NCBI GenBank assembly: GCA_030696695.1
Contig: JAUYRP010000034.1
Coordinates: forward strand, 496,001-560,000
Length of the DNA stretch: 64,000 nt
Origin: Methylophilus sp.
Lineage (GTDB): Bacteria > Pseudomonadota > Gammaproteobacteria > Burkholderiales > Methylophilaceae
Reading direction: 5' to 3'
The translations under genes and the position numbers were made by a program. The notes under the pieces are model-generated. The model saw only the letters and a list, made by a program, of their open reading frames with translations, was not told where the DNA came from and did not search any database. This document shows, piece after piece, positions 31,281 to 40,199 of this stretch. Within the stretch, counting starts at the first letter, position 1; the number at the start of each line of letters is the position of its first letter.

Positions 31281-31532
31281 TTATTTCATTTCTGATTCTA
31301 ACGATTTTGCGATACGTGCTTTTGATTCAGATGGCATGTGCAGTTGTGTGTCTTCTTCAATCAGCTTAGTCATACGTTGCATTCCTGACCGCAGAGCCAG
31401 CAGTTGCTGACTAAAACGTTTGCAGTACTTACATAACCATAGATGCAATCGCATTGCAAAACGTTCCTGCAAAGTAAGACGACGGTCTAGCGACTGAGAA
31501 ACAAGCTGGCTAGTTTGTTTACAATTTAACAT
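31281..31532 (-). CDS. zinc-finger anti-sigma factor-like protein
   Basis: An 83-residue soluble protein with the HxxxCxxC signature of ZAS/zf-HC2 anti-sigma factors (HLWLCKYCKRF, about residues 31-41) and an upstream Cys in LNCKQTSQL. No membrane helix is visible, so any sensing must be cytoplasmic. The ATG at 31532 has AAAGG six bases upstream. It lies directly after the sigma gene (24 bases) and before the precursor gene, which is the classical order for an ECF sigma/anti-sigma pair. Confidence 0.85.
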   Translation of the reverse strand: MLNCKQTSQLVSQSLDRRLTLQERFAMRLHLWLCKYCKRFSQQLLALRSGMQRMTKLIEEDTQLHMPSESKARIAKSLESEMK

Positions 31533-31556
31533 GTTCACCTTTCTTATTTCTCTTGA

Positions 31557-32120
31557 TTAAGTTTGTAACCAATGCATTTCTAAACACTTTCTGATGCCCA
31601 TCCGGGCTCTGTATAACATCACCCAAGCATTGGTCGCAGTAATGTTCAGTTCCTTACAAATTTCTTCATTATCTGTTTCATGGATATCACGCATTAAAAA
31701 TAAGGTGGCTAATTTTGTGGGTAGTTTTTCCATGCATTGTTGCAAAATCCCCAAAAACTGCTTTTGCTCAAGCGCATCGTGAGGTATATCCCAAGCCAAC
31801 GGCTTATCAGACCAATGGCCTTTCTCATCAAAGAATTCATCCATATTGGCGTCTGCATCTTGCACTAAATCGCTAGCTGCCACTTCGCGTATATTTTTGC
31901 GCATCACATCAATAATTTTATGTTTGAGGATACCTGTGAGCCAGGTGCGAGGGGCGGATTGCTCCGCAAAACTTGGGCTTTTGATGGCGGCGATAAATGT
32001 CTCTTGGACCACATCTTCGGCTAGATGCACGTCGCGTAATCGAGCGAGCGCAAAGCGGTAAAGATAATCACTGTGCTCGGTTAACCAATCATGTATATTT
32101 GGAGTTTGCATGGCAAGCAT
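31557..32120 (-). CDS. ECF-type RNA polymerase sigma factor
   Basis: A 187-residue sigma factor. Region 2 reads HSDYLYRFALARLRDVHLAEDVVQETFIAAI and region 2.4 RTWLTGILKHKIIDVMRKN; region 4 is LQQCMEKLPTKLATLFLMRDIHETDNEEICKEL with its C-terminal helix-turn-helix (NEEICKELNITATNAWVMLYRAR). There is no signal for a long insert between regions. It is the first gene of the anti-sigma/precursor/DUF692/DUF2063 operon and probably drives it. An ATG three codons later (32111) is an equal start. Confidence 0.9.
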   Translation of the reverse strand: MLAMQTPNIHDWLTEHSDYLYRFALARLRDVHLAEDVVQETFIAAIKSPSFAEQSAPRTWLTGILKHKIIDVMRKNIREVAASDLVQDADANMDEFFDEKGHWSDKPLAWDIPHDALEQKQFLGILQQCMEKLPTKLATLFLMRDIHETDNEEICKELNITATNAWVMLYRARMGIRKCLEMHWLQT

Positions 32121-32139
32121 TCAATCATGTTCATTACGA

Positions 32140-32583
32140 TTACGCAATACTGCCTACTTTTTGTTGCATCAGTGTTAAGTAATGCGCAGCATCTAACGGT
32201 GTTTGATTACGTTGTGCCAGCCAAATCGTTTCGGCTAAACATTCCAATAAGTCATGTTGTGCATCGTGCTCATTTTGGTATTTCGCTTTCAATTGTGCGT
32301 AAATGTTCGTGATACCGATAGGTTGATTGATGCTTAATTGTTCTAAGATAGAGAGATGTAAACTCATGTGTAAAAATGGGTTGGTTTCGCCCATTTCGGG
32401 ATAGTACGCCTGGTGTTGATAGCGTTCGGGGTCGTTCAAGATGGCGTGGTATTCAGGATGCATATGCATAATCGATACGCCTAACTTTTCCAAATCAGTC
32501 AGTGTGTGCTTTGCATTAAATTTTGCCCATGCGTCAAAGAAAAAGGCACGCACTTCATCGCGGCTAGGGTTAAACAAACTCAT
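32140..32583 (-). CDS. DUF1841 family protein
   Basis: A 147-residue cytoplasmic protein of the DUF1841 family, unknown function. It starts MSLFNPSRDEVRAFFFDAW and contains HPEYHAILNDPERY and the NPFLHMSLHLSILEQ segment typical of the family, rich in His and aromatic residues. The ATG at 32583 overlaps the end of the FIST gene by 14 bases. It is the last gene of the rsx-nth-FIST run; the sigma operon begins 20 bases downstream. Confidence 0.88.
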   Translation of the reverse strand: MSLFNPSRDEVRAFFFDAWAKFNAKHTLTDLEKLGVSIMHMHPEYHAILNDPERYQHQAYYPEMGETNPFLHMSLHLSILEQLSINQPIGITNIYAQLKAKYQNEHDAQHDLLECLAETIWLAQRNQTPLDAAHYLTLMQQKVGSIA

Positions 32584-33691
32584 GAGATTCCTTGGTTTGA
32601 CCAAACAACGCCAACACTATCGAATGTTGCAGTAATGTATTTTTACCCATGATAGGTGCGATTTGACCATTGCCATAAAAACCGATAATTGGCATATCAG
32701 GGAACTGTGATTTGAGTAGACTCAAATCCTCATCATTGCCGCCATAGTAATATGGTCCGCGCGCTAAGCAAGAAAACATACAAGCAAATGCGGGGCCGTG
32801 GGCTAATTGATTCGACAATGATTGTGCTGTGTAGCTTAAGTCGCTTTGGGCGCTTGCTGCATCACGGATAGCCCAGCGCATCCAATAACCCTCTGGGATT
32901 TCATGGGACAACGTTAAACTCTGATGCACATCGTTAGCAATGATAATACTGGCGAGTTGGAATTGACCGCTCTCCATCGCTTTTGTGGAGGCTGCATAAG
33001 CAATACTCATCAGATGCAAAGGCAGATCGTCTGGCGGTGCATTCAATGACTGGCAAGCGGTCTGAAGACTTTGAAGTGCGGCCACGTTAGCCACAGATTG
33101 CAAATCAAAGGTTTTGCTAGCTGTGACTTTTCTTGCACTGGAAAGCCACTTGAGACCATGGCTGGCAGCCACTACAAGTTGAGTATGCTGTATACCTAAA
33201 GCGCAATAGCCTTGCGAGACACCTTTGCCATCTTGCCATACAGAGAACGCGCCATGTCCAGTTGCATCCCCCGAGATTGCGCCAAACCTTAGTTGTTGGC
33301 TGGTTAGCCAACTCGCATTGACGGCGCTAGGCGCTGCTAAGGTAAGCAAGTGTTCACTCTTATTAACATGATTTGGCAGGCTGGAAAAAATGTCTACGGA
33401 CAACACCAGTGCCGCAACTGCTGCACCATCTAATACCCAATCTTCTTCTGTAAAAATACCTATGGCTGAGCATCCAATCACTTGTGTGCAATTGGCTGCT
33501 TTAGATGCAGCACGAATCGCTGCTTGTGGCGCTTGGGCAAATTCAGAGGTGAAATATAACAACACGCATTGCGCTGATGGTATGCCTGCTTTTTCGAGTG
33601 CGCGATTGACTGCCTCCGCTGCTAAATCTGGGCTGGCTTGGAGTCCTTTTGCCAAACCAGTAGCAACATGTAATTGGCTAGCAGTGCTCAT
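32570..33691 (-). CDS. FIST domain sensory protein
   Basis: A 373-residue protein with FIST N- and C-terminal domains, thought to bind small ligands such as amino acids in signalling proteins. The N-terminal part has VIGCSAIGIFTEEDWV, and the C-terminal part has PAFACMFSCLARGPYYYGGNDEDLSLLKSQFPDMPIIGFYGNGQIAP, the FIST_C signature. No output domain is attached, so it must act on a partner. It overlaps nth by four bases (ATGA) and DUF1841 by 14. Confidence 0.88.
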   Translation of the reverse strand: MSTASQLHVATGLAKGLQASPDLAAEAVNRALEKAGIPSAQCVLLYFTSEFAQAPQAAIRAASKAANCTQVIGCSAIGIFTEEDWVLDGAAVAALVLSVDIFSSLPNHVNKSEHLLTLAAPSAVNASWLTSQQLRFGAISGDATGHGAFSVWQDGKGVSQGYCALGIQHTQLVVAASHGLKWLSSARKVTASKTFDLQSVANVAALQSLQTACQSLNAPPDDLPLHLMSIAYAASTKAMESGQFQLASIIIANDVHQSLTLSHEIPEGYWMRWAIRDAASAQSDLSYTAQSLSNQLAHGPAFACMFSCLARGPYYYGGNDEDLSLLKSQFPDMPIIGFYGNGQIAPIMGKNTLLQHSIVLALFGQTKESHEFV

Positions 33692-34401
33692 GTGGTAGAT
33701 TCTTTAGAGTTAGTGTTTAGATTACCAGTCATGTTGGTGATTGCATCTCCTGCCATTAAATGAGGGGTTGGAATCACTTTGCCGCGGTATTCACACAAAT
33801 CGACAATACAGCATTCGCCACATTTCGGATTACGCGCAGTGCAAGTGTAGCGGCCATGCAAAATGAGTAAGTGATGTGCATCTTGTAGAAACGCCTTGGG
33901 GATGGTTTTCAGATATTTCTGCTCCACTTGTTGCACATTCTTGCCCGTGGCTAATTTGGTACGATTGCCCAAGCGAAACAAATGCGTATCGACAGCTATG
34001 GTAGGCTGACCAAATGCAGTATTCAGAATAACATTGGCGGTTTTTCTGCCTACACCCGGTAAAGCTTCGAGTGCCTCACGCGTATTCGGTACCTCGCCCG
34101 CATGCAAGTCGATCAATTGCTTGCAGCAAGCCACCACATTTTTGGCTTTGGCATGATACAAACCAATAGTTTTGATATATGGCTCGAGGCCTTCCACATC
34201 AAGCGCTGCAATTTTCTCAGGCGTGTTGGCAACAGCAAACAATTTACGCGTGGCAATGTTCACGCTTTTATCGGTGGCCTGTGCAGAGAGAATTACCGCT
34301 ATCAACAATTCAAAGGTGGATTGATACTCAAGCTCAGTGCTTGGATTGGGAATCGCAATGCGTAGGCGATTGAAGATAGCGGCTCTTTTTTCAGCGTTCA
34401 T
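33688..34401 (-). CDS. nth: endonuclease III
   Basis: Nth is the DNA glycosylase/AP lyase that removes oxidised pyrimidines. The 237-residue protein has the helix-hairpin-helix LPGVGRKTANVIL with its catalytic Lys, the catalytic Asp in AVDTHLFRLGNRT, and the C-terminal 4Fe-4S motif CTARNPKCGECCIVDLC. A tail of about 25 residues follows that E. coli Nth (211 residues) lacks. It sits at the end of the rsx block, as in many proteobacteria. Confidence 0.95.
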   Translation of the reverse strand: MNAEKRAAIFNRLRIAIPNPSTELEYQSTFELLIAVILSAQATDKSVNIATRKLFAVANTPEKIAALDVEGLEPYIKTIGLYHAKAKNVVACCKQLIDLHAGEVPNTREALEALPGVGRKTANVILNTAFGQPTIAVDTHLFRLGNRTKLATGKNVQQVEQKYLKTIPKAFLQDAHHLLILHGRYTCTARNPKCGECCIVDLCEYRGKVIPTPHLMAGDAITNMTGNLNTNSKESTT

Positions 34402-34419
34402 CAGCCACTACCTTGTACA

Positions 34420-35097
34420 TTAGTGACTAGGTTTTAAAGCGCCAGTGGCCGCAACGTTCGGCTTGGTTTTGCGTATTTCCGCCCAGTTACGCAACGCGAT
34501 GAGACCAGCGAGCCCTAAAAACGCACCCGGTGGCAATATCGCCAGTAAAAAGCCCTGATAATCAGGAATCACAGTCAAAATATAGGTTTTGAATTGTGGA
34601 CCAAGCGCTAAGTCTAACCCTGAAAATAATGTGCCCTTGCCCACTAATTCGCGAATCCCACCAAGGAAAGCTAGCACAACAGTTAATCCAATACCCATCA
34701 TAAAACCATCCCATATAGCAGGCGCTGGTGCATTTTTTGCGGCAAATGATTCCACGCGCGCCAGTACAATACAATTCACCACAATCAACGGAATAAATAT
34801 ACCAAGCACTTTATGTAAGGGCTCTGCAAATCCATGAATGGCTAAATCAATCATGGTCACAAGCGCAGCAATCACTAAAATAAACACAGGTACGCGAATT
34901 TCATCGGGGACAAATTTACGTACAGGCGACACCGCACCATTGGAGGCAGCCATCACCAACGCAGTAGCTAGGCCAAGGCTCACACCATTCACAACGGTGG
35001 TAGTCACGGCCAACGTAGGGCATAATCCAAGTAATTGTACGACGCCTGGGTTCTGTTTCCACAATCCGTTATGGGCAATTTCAGTGAACTGACTCAT
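34420..35097 (-). CDS. rsxE: electron transport complex subunit RsxE/RnfE
   Basis: A 225-residue integral membrane subunit of the Rsx/Rnf complex, which links NADH and ferredoxin redox state or reduces the SoxR regulator. It has NGLWKQNPGVVQLLGLCPTLAV near the N-terminus and about six membrane helices, and the C-terminal GLAGLIALRNWAEIRKTK. The start overlaps the rsxG stop by four bases. Confidence 0.94.
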   Translation of the reverse strand: MSQFTEIAHNGLWKQNPGVVQLLGLCPTLAVTTTVVNGVSLGLATALVMAASNGAVSPVRKFVPDEIRVPVFILVIAALVTMIDLAIHGFAEPLHKVLGIFIPLIVVNCIVLARVESFAAKNAPAPAIWDGFMMGIGLTVVLAFLGGIRELVGKGTLFSGLDLALGPQFKTYILTVIPDYQGFLLAILPPGAFLGLAGLIALRNWAEIRKTKPNVAATGALKPSH

Positions 35098-35756
35098 TTT
35101 TTCTCCGCTTGCGCACTTGGTTGCTGATTCACTTGCGCAGTAAATAATACCTGTTTATTTTGCACTACATATTGTAAGGCTTTGTGCACTGCGCTCACCA
35201 CAGCACGTGGTGTAATGGTTGCACCTGCCATGTAGTCAAATTTACCGCCATCTTTCTTTACGCGCCAATCAGCCTCACTATAAGTGTGGAGTGATTGCCC
35301 ATCAAAAAGTTTAATCCAATTGTTTTTTGCAATATCAATATAGTCACCCAAGCCAGGCGTCTCTTTATGGGTAATCACGCGAACGCCACTCACAACACCA
35401 TCTGCTTGAATCGCCAATAGCAACTTGATGTCGCCGCTATAACCATCATGCGCAATTGCCTCCAAAATAATGGCCGTTGGTTGACCCTGTATACGCGCAA
35501 TATTGGCCACCGTGTTTTGAGTAGTGCCTAATAGAGGGTTAGGCGGAATGTCGACGGTATCTATTAGTAAATCATTGTCATGCATATGCTCAGGCATGAT
35601 TTGCCGGAACAAGCTCATACGCGCAGCCGCTTCACTTTGTTCAATCGGCGCTTTGGTGACATTGAACACATAAGCCATCAACGTGGTAAAGACGATAGCA
35701 AACGCCATTAAGGTAATAGCGGTTTTGCTAGCGTGGCGGATGATGGTTTCTGGCAT
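35094..35756 (-). CDS. rsxG: electron transport complex subunit RsxG/RnfG
   Basis: A 220-residue subunit with one N-terminal membrane helix and a periplasmic domain that carries covalently bound FMN. The flavin attachment site reads YMAGATITPRAVV, where the last Thr of the GAT core is the expected FMN-linked residue; the residue two before it is Ala instead of the usual Ser/Thr. Other landmarks are ITHKETPGLGDYIDIAKNNW and the Gly-rich DYMAG. It lies two bases from rsxD and overlaps rsxE. Confidence 0.93.
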   Translation of the reverse strand: MPETIIRHASKTAITLMAFAIVFTTLMAYVFNVTKAPIEQSEAAARMSLFRQIMPEHMHDNDLLIDTVDIPPNPLLGTTQNTVANIARIQGQPTAIILEAIAHDGYSGDIKLLLAIQADGVVSGVRVITHKETPGLGDYIDIAKNNWIKLFDGQSLHTYSEADWRVKKDGGKFDYMAGATITPRAVVSAVHKALQYVVQNKQVLFTAQVNQQPSAQAEKK

Positions 35757-35758
35757 GC

Positions 35759-36778
35759 TTATTTCTCATGTCCAAACACACGGGGCTGTGTGTAAATATC
35801 AATTAGCGGTACGCAAATATTCATAAAGATCACAGCAAATGCTACACCATCAGGATACCCGCCATACACACGAATCAGGTAGGTAATGATGGCGACACCG
35901 CCCGCAAAGTAAAGCTTGCCGCGTGGAGTGGTAGGGCCACTGACTGGATCTGTGATGATAAAAAACGCGCAAAGCATGCTGGCGCCACTAAACAAATGAA
36001 AAACAGGTGATGCGTAATGTGCAGCGTCCGCTAACCAAAATGCTGCAGAAAATAAGGCCAATACTCCCAAAAATGCTGTAGGTAAGTGCCAGCTTATAAT
36101 TTTTTGTTGCCACAAATATAAGCCGCCCAACAAGTAAGCCACGGCGACGTATTCACTGCCTTTGCCGCCCAGCGTGCCAAATAATGGCGCACTCTGTATG
36201 ACTGAAATGTCCTGTTCTAGTTTGAGTTGTGTTTTTAAATAGTCTAATGGTGTGGCAGAGGTTACAGCATCTATTAATACGCCTTGTGGCAATTGGCCGC
36301 TGAAAATAAACTGCCATTGCTCGCTAAAGCTGAGCGGCGTTTGCGCTAATTGCAGCGCTGCTGGCCATTTAGTCATGAGTACTGGAAAAGAAATCAACAA
36401 TACGGCATAGCCCACCATGGCTGGATTAAACGGGTTATAACCCAATCCACCGTAGAGCTGTTTGGCGAAAATAATCGCGAATGCTGTCCCCAGCACAATC
36501 AGCCACCAAGGGGTTAATGGAGGAATCGCCAATGCCAATAACCATGCAGTAATCACTGCGCTGTAATCTGAGAGAAATGGTTTCACTGGCCGATCTCTCA
36601 GCTGTAACATCAGCGCCTCAGTGAGCAAAGCAGTGAGCGTGGCAAGCGTCAATGTAATCAAAATGCCACCACCATACATCCACACATACACGGCAATCGC
36701 TGGTACGAGCGCAAGTAGCACCTTGCCCATGATGGTGCTGACGCTAGGTGCATCTGAAATGTATGGCGAGCGTATCAA
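35759..36778 (-). CDS. rsxD: electron transport complex subunit RsxD/RnfD
   Basis: A 339-residue membrane subunit that carries a covalent FMN in the family. The start is taken as TTG at 36778, one base after the rsxC stop, with AAAGGA five to eight bases upstream; the protein then begins IRSPYISDAPSVSTIMGK as RsxD does. A longer ATG start at 36907 lies inside rsxC and would add an artefactual Arg/Lys/Gln-rich stretch. Conserved parts are GGLGYNPFNPAMVGYA, DAVTSATPLDYLK and FFIITDPVSGPTTPRG. Confidence 0.92.
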   Translation of the reverse strand: MIRSPYISDAPSVSTIMGKVLLALVPAIAVYVWMYGGGILITLTLATLTALLTEALMLQLRDRPVKPFLSDYSAVITAWLLALAIPPLTPWWLIVLGTAFAIIFAKQLYGGLGYNPFNPAMVGYAVLLISFPVLMTKWPAALQLAQTPLSFSEQWQFIFSGQLPQGVLIDAVTSATPLDYLKTQLKLEQDISVIQSAPLFGTLGGKGSEYVAVAYLLGGLYLWQQKIISWHLPTAFLGVLALFSAAFWLADAAHYASPVFHLFSGASMLCAFFIITDPVSGPTTPRGKLYFAGGVAIITYLIRVYGGYPDGVAFAVIFMNICVPLIDIYTQPRVFGHEK

Positions 36779-36779
36779 G

Positions 36780-38753
36780 TTAGTCCTTTTTCTCTGATGT
36801 TTCAGCTGCTTTTGCAGCTTCTGCTGCTGCTTTCTGCGCTTTTGCTCTGGCAATCGCTGCAGCAATTGCGGCTTGTTTGTCGGCCTGCGCTTGCGGAGGT
36901 TGCTCAACGGGCGTGATACCTACCGCTTGTCTTCTCGCATCAATCTCGGCAATTTCTTGTTGCACGCTAGTGCTGGCGGCTTCTACATTTTTTGGAGCAA
37001 CGCCTGATTGTAATGCAGCCGCTTTTTGAGCCTTAGCACGTGCAATGGCAGCCGCAATTGCCGCTTTTTTGGCTTCGTCTGCACTCGCATCAGTTTGGCT
37101 TTCTGTAGAAGCTTGAGCTGGCTTAGCCACATCAGATTTCAGCTCGGCTGTACTATTTAGTTTTTGTGCTTTGGCACGCTCAATGGCTGCGGCAATCGCT
37201 ACTTTTTTAGCATCGTTAGCATCTGCTGGCGTCGCTTGGGTTGCTTCAGATGTTTCTGAACGGACCGCTTGCTGATTGCCAGTATTTAAATCTTTATTCG
37301 CATCTGTTTTAGCCGCTTGCGCACGCTCTGCATGTTTTTGCGCGCGTTCCAATTTTTCACGCTCAATACGTGCAAGTCTTGCTTCGTTGCGCTCCCGTGC
37401 TAAGTCAGCCGCTTCTTTTGCTTTGTCTGCAGCAATGATTTCACTTTTTGCATAGCGGTAATATTGCACCAATGGAATATCGCTTGGACACACATAAGAG
37501 CATGCGCCACACTCAATGCAATCAAACAGTTTGTAATCACGCGCTTTTTCAAAGTTATCTGATTTTGCAAACCAGTATAGCTCTTGCGGTTGCAAGCTTA
37601 CTGGGCAGGCATCTGCACAACGGGCGCAACGTATGCACGGCATGGCTGGTGGCGGTGGTGCAAACAGATTGGGTGATGCCGCAATAATGCAATTGGCCGC
37701 TTTGGTGATGGGCACATTAGCCTCAGGCAAGTTAAAGCCCATCATGGGCCCGCCCATAATAAAGTGCGTAGTATCTGGCTTGGCACCGCCAGCAGCATCG
37801 ACTAAATGCATAAGTGGTGTGCCAAATAACACCTCAAAATTTCGCGGTTGGCTTACATTGCCAGTCATTGAAACAATACGACTGATAGAGGGCTCGCCAA
37901 TATCAAAAAAGCGATGCAACGCTAATACGGTTGCCACATTAAAGACTTGAATACCCACTTCTGTTGCGCGCTTGTTGTAGGGGATTTCTTCGCCCAAGAG
38001 TAAATGTACCAAGCGGCGTGCATCACCACTCGGATACAGCGTAGGTACTACCACTACTTGCATGGTGGAATTGGCAATGGCCTGTTGCATTGCTGCAATA
38101 GCTTCTGGTTTGTTATCTTCAATTCCAATCAATACTTGAGTTGCGCCAAGTAAATGCTGCGCAATGGCAATGCCTTGCACAATCTCCGTCGCACGCTCAC
38201 GCATCAACATGTCGTCACACGTGATGTAAGGCTCGCATTCTGCTGCGTTAATCACCAGCGTATGTACACCAGACCTACCGTCGGCATTCAGTTTCACGTG
38301 CGTGGGGAAAGTTGCGCCTCCCAAGCCCACAATGCCAGACAAACGCAAGCTGTTGACCAATGTTCTTTTGTCTGTATTGCGCCAATCAATGCCATGGTGG
38401 TCTATCCAAGTATCTAAACCGTCTGGTTGCAAGGTGATGCAATGATCAGGCAAGCCAGAAGGGTGTGGAATAATGGCCTCTGCAATTGCCGTAATGGTGC
38501 CCGAAGTAGGGGCATGAATAGCAGCAGACACCATACCTTCTGCTTCAGCTAGCAATTGGCCTTTCAATACGTGGTCACCCACGCTGACTTTGACCTTTGG
38601 GATATTGCCGACATGCTGTCTCAGCGGCAAAACCAAACTGGCAGGCAGGCTTAATTTGGCAATCGGCAGTTGCGTCGATTGCGCTTTGTTTTCGGGTGGG
38701 TGAACCCCACCGTTAAACTTAAATATTTTTCCCAAACTCACAAGTGCATTCAT
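36780..38753 (-). CDS. rsxC: electron transport complex subunit RsxC/RnfC, with repeat tail
   Basis: A 657-residue peripheral subunit that binds NADH/FMN and two 4Fe-4S clusters. The front half has FNGGVHPPENK, GLGGATFPTHVKL, the ECEPYITCDD segment and GGPMMG. The cluster motifs are CIRCARCADACP and CIECGACSYVCPSDIP (about residues 365-415). The last 200 or so residues are a charged, Ala/Lys-rich tail with three copies of an AIAAAIxRAKAQK unit. The ATG at 38753 begins MNALVSLGKIFKF and is chosen over an upstream ATG inside rsxB. Such tails occur in other RsxC proteins and are likely surface tethers. Confidence 0.94.
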   Translation of the reverse strand: MNALVSLGKIFKFNGGVHPPENKAQSTQLPIAKLSLPASLVLPLRQHVGNIPKVKVSVGDHVLKGQLLAEAEGMVSAAIHAPTSGTITAIAEAIIPHPSGLPDHCITLQPDGLDTWIDHHGIDWRNTDKRTLVNSLRLSGIVGLGGATFPTHVKLNADGRSGVHTLVINAAECEPYITCDDMLMRERATEIVQGIAIAQHLLGATQVLIGIEDNKPEAIAAMQQAIANSTMQVVVVPTLYPSGDARRLVHLLLGEEIPYNKRATEVGIQVFNVATVLALHRFFDIGEPSISRIVSMTGNVSQPRNFEVLFGTPLMHLVDAAGGAKPDTTHFIMGGPMMGFNLPEANVPITKAANCIIAASPNLFAPPPPAMPCIRCARCADACPVSLQPQELYWFAKSDNFEKARDYKLFDCIECGACSYVCPSDIPLVQYYRYAKSEIIAADKAKEAADLARERNEARLARIEREKLERAQKHAERAQAAKTDANKDLNTGNQQAVRSETSEATQATPADANDAKKVAIAAAIERAKAQKLNSTAELKSDVAKPAQASTESQTDASADEAKKAAIAAAIARAKAQKAAALQSGVAPKNVEAASTSVQQEIAEIDARRQAVGITPVEQPPQAQADKQAAIAAAIARAKAQKAAAEAAKAAETSEKKD

Positions 38754-38764
38754 GCGATGTGTGA

Positions 38765-39325
38765 CTATCTTTCTAGTGCTATAGGTTTGATAGGTATCGT
38801 GGGATATTTCCACTTCCAATTGTCTGGCGTTTCTGCAATTGGCTCCATGGTAATACAATCCACAGGACAAGGCGCCAAGCAAAGTTCACAGCCGGTACAC
38901 TCACTGCTGATAATGGTGTGCATGTGCTTGGCCGCGCCCAAAATCGCATCGACAGGGCAGGCTTGAATACACAGGGTGCACCCAATACAGGTGTTTTCAT
39001 CAATGAAAGCCACCGATTTTGGTTTTGGCTCGCCATGTTCTGCGTTGAGTGGTTTATATTCAACACCGAGTAAATCGGCCAGCGCATGCACGCCAGCATC
39101 TCCACCCGGCGGACATTGATTAATATCGGCTTCCCCTTTTGCGATGGCAGTGGCATAAGGTTTGCAACCTGGGTAGCCGCACTGCCCGCACTGGGTCTGT
39201 GGCAAAATAGCATCAATCCGCGCAATGAGCGGGTCACCTTCCACCTTAAATTTCAGCGCAGAATAACCCAGCAACACACCCAAGGCGAGGGCAAGACCAA
39301 GCATGATATAAAGTGCAATCAGCAT
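38765..39325 (-). CDS. rsxB: electron transport complex subunit RsxB/RnfB
   Basis: A 186-residue ferredoxin-like subunit with an N-terminal membrane helix. It has the four-Cys domain [14 protein letters not shown] with a further Cys in INQCPPGG, and two ferredoxin motifs, [15 protein letters not shown] and [15 protein letters not shown]. It passes electrons between RsxC and the membrane subunits. It is 11 bases from rsxC and five from rsxA. Confidence 0.95.
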   Translation of the reverse strand: MLIALYIMLGLALALGVLLGYSALKFKVEGDPLIARIDAILPQTQCGQCGYPGCKPYATAIAKGEADINQCPPGGDAGVHALADLLGVEYKPLNAEHGEPKPKSVAFIDENTCIGCTLCIQACPVDAILGAAKHMHTIISSECTGCELCLAPCPVDCITMEPIAETPDNWKWKYPTIPIKPIALER

Positions 39326-39329
39326 ATGC

Positions 39330-39914
39330 TTAGTACCTATCTAACCCAGCAAAGCCCATAAATGCCAGACTCATTAATGCTGCGGTCACCATGGCAATGG
39401 CAGAGCCTTTGAACGGAGCGGGCACATCTGCAGCTTCCATGCGCTCACGCATAGAGGCAAATAAAATCAATACCATTGAAAATCCTAGCGCGCCACCAAA
39501 TCCATAAATACCAGACTGAATAAAGTTATGGCCAGATTGCGCATTGAGTAGTGGAATGCCAAGTACAGCGCAATTGGTAGTAATCAGCGGTAAGAAAATA
39601 CCCAGCATTTGGTAGAGCAACGGAAAACTTTTTTCCATGATCATTTCTGTCAACTGCACAACGCCGGCAATCACCACGATGAACGACAGCGTACGCAAAT
39701 ACTCTACATGGTTTGGTTCTAATAAATAATGGTTAATGGCCCAACTGGTCATTGAGCCCAAGGTCAGCACAAAGGCAGTTGCAGCTGCCATACCCATAGA
39801 AGCTTCTAGCTTTTTTGAGACGCCCATAAACGGGCAAAGTCCCAAAATTTTAACCAATACAATGTTATTGACTAACACTGTGCTGATTAAAATTAAAATG
39901 TAGCTTTCTGACAT
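39330..39914 (-). CDS. rsxA: electron transport complex subunit RsxA/RnfA
   Basis: A 194-residue inner-membrane subunit, first gene of the rsxABCDGE-nth-FIST-DUF1841 run. Family landmarks are [28 protein letters not shown] at the front, [13 protein letters not shown]-like sequence in the middle ([18 protein letters not shown]) and [17 protein letters not shown]. It has about six membrane helices. The region before its ATG has no purine-rich ribosome site but two direct TTATCACAA repeats. Confidence 0.95.
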   Translation of the reverse strand: MSESYILILISTVLVNNIVLVKILGLCPFMGVSKKLEASMGMAAATAFVLTLGSMTSWAINHYLLEPNHVEYLRTLSFIVVIAGVVQLTEMIMEKSFPLLYQMLGIFLPLITTNCAVLGIPLLNAQSGHNFIQSGIYGFGGALGFSMVLILFASMRERMEAADVPAPFKGSAIAMVTAALMSLAFMGFAGLDRY

Positions 39915-40199
39915 GTTGTGATAACCGTATTGTGATAAAAGGCTGAATGTTAAATTATACCTGTTTGCATGCTATTTTGTTGCTGCAATCAACGCTTAGT
40001 CGGGCAGTGCAGGCTATAGCAGACAGTCTCAGAATAGCAATGTAATAGACTTTAAAAAGATTTCAAAAGAATATGTTTCTATATTGGTATAAGCAAATAT
40101 TATAACCACGGCATGATTACTTTACGGCTGTAAAGCTTTTAGCTTAATTAGGTATATTCGGTTAAAATATCAATATTTTTTCGAACAACTGGTTGAGAT
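39915..40199. promoter_or_regulatory. divergent promoter region of rsxA and dapA
   Basis: A 285-base A+T-rich gap between two divergent operons. TTGTGATAA occurs twice in direct orientation at 39916-39924 and 39930-39938, right in front of the rsxA start; a site for a regulator or for RNA binding is possible. Nothing else in the gap was recognised with confidence. Confidence 0.45.

Noticed and set aside
36780-36907. Longer rsxD start at 36907
   Set aside because: The added residues overlap the rsxC tail and are only its antiphase translation; the TTG at 36778 has a good ribosome site.
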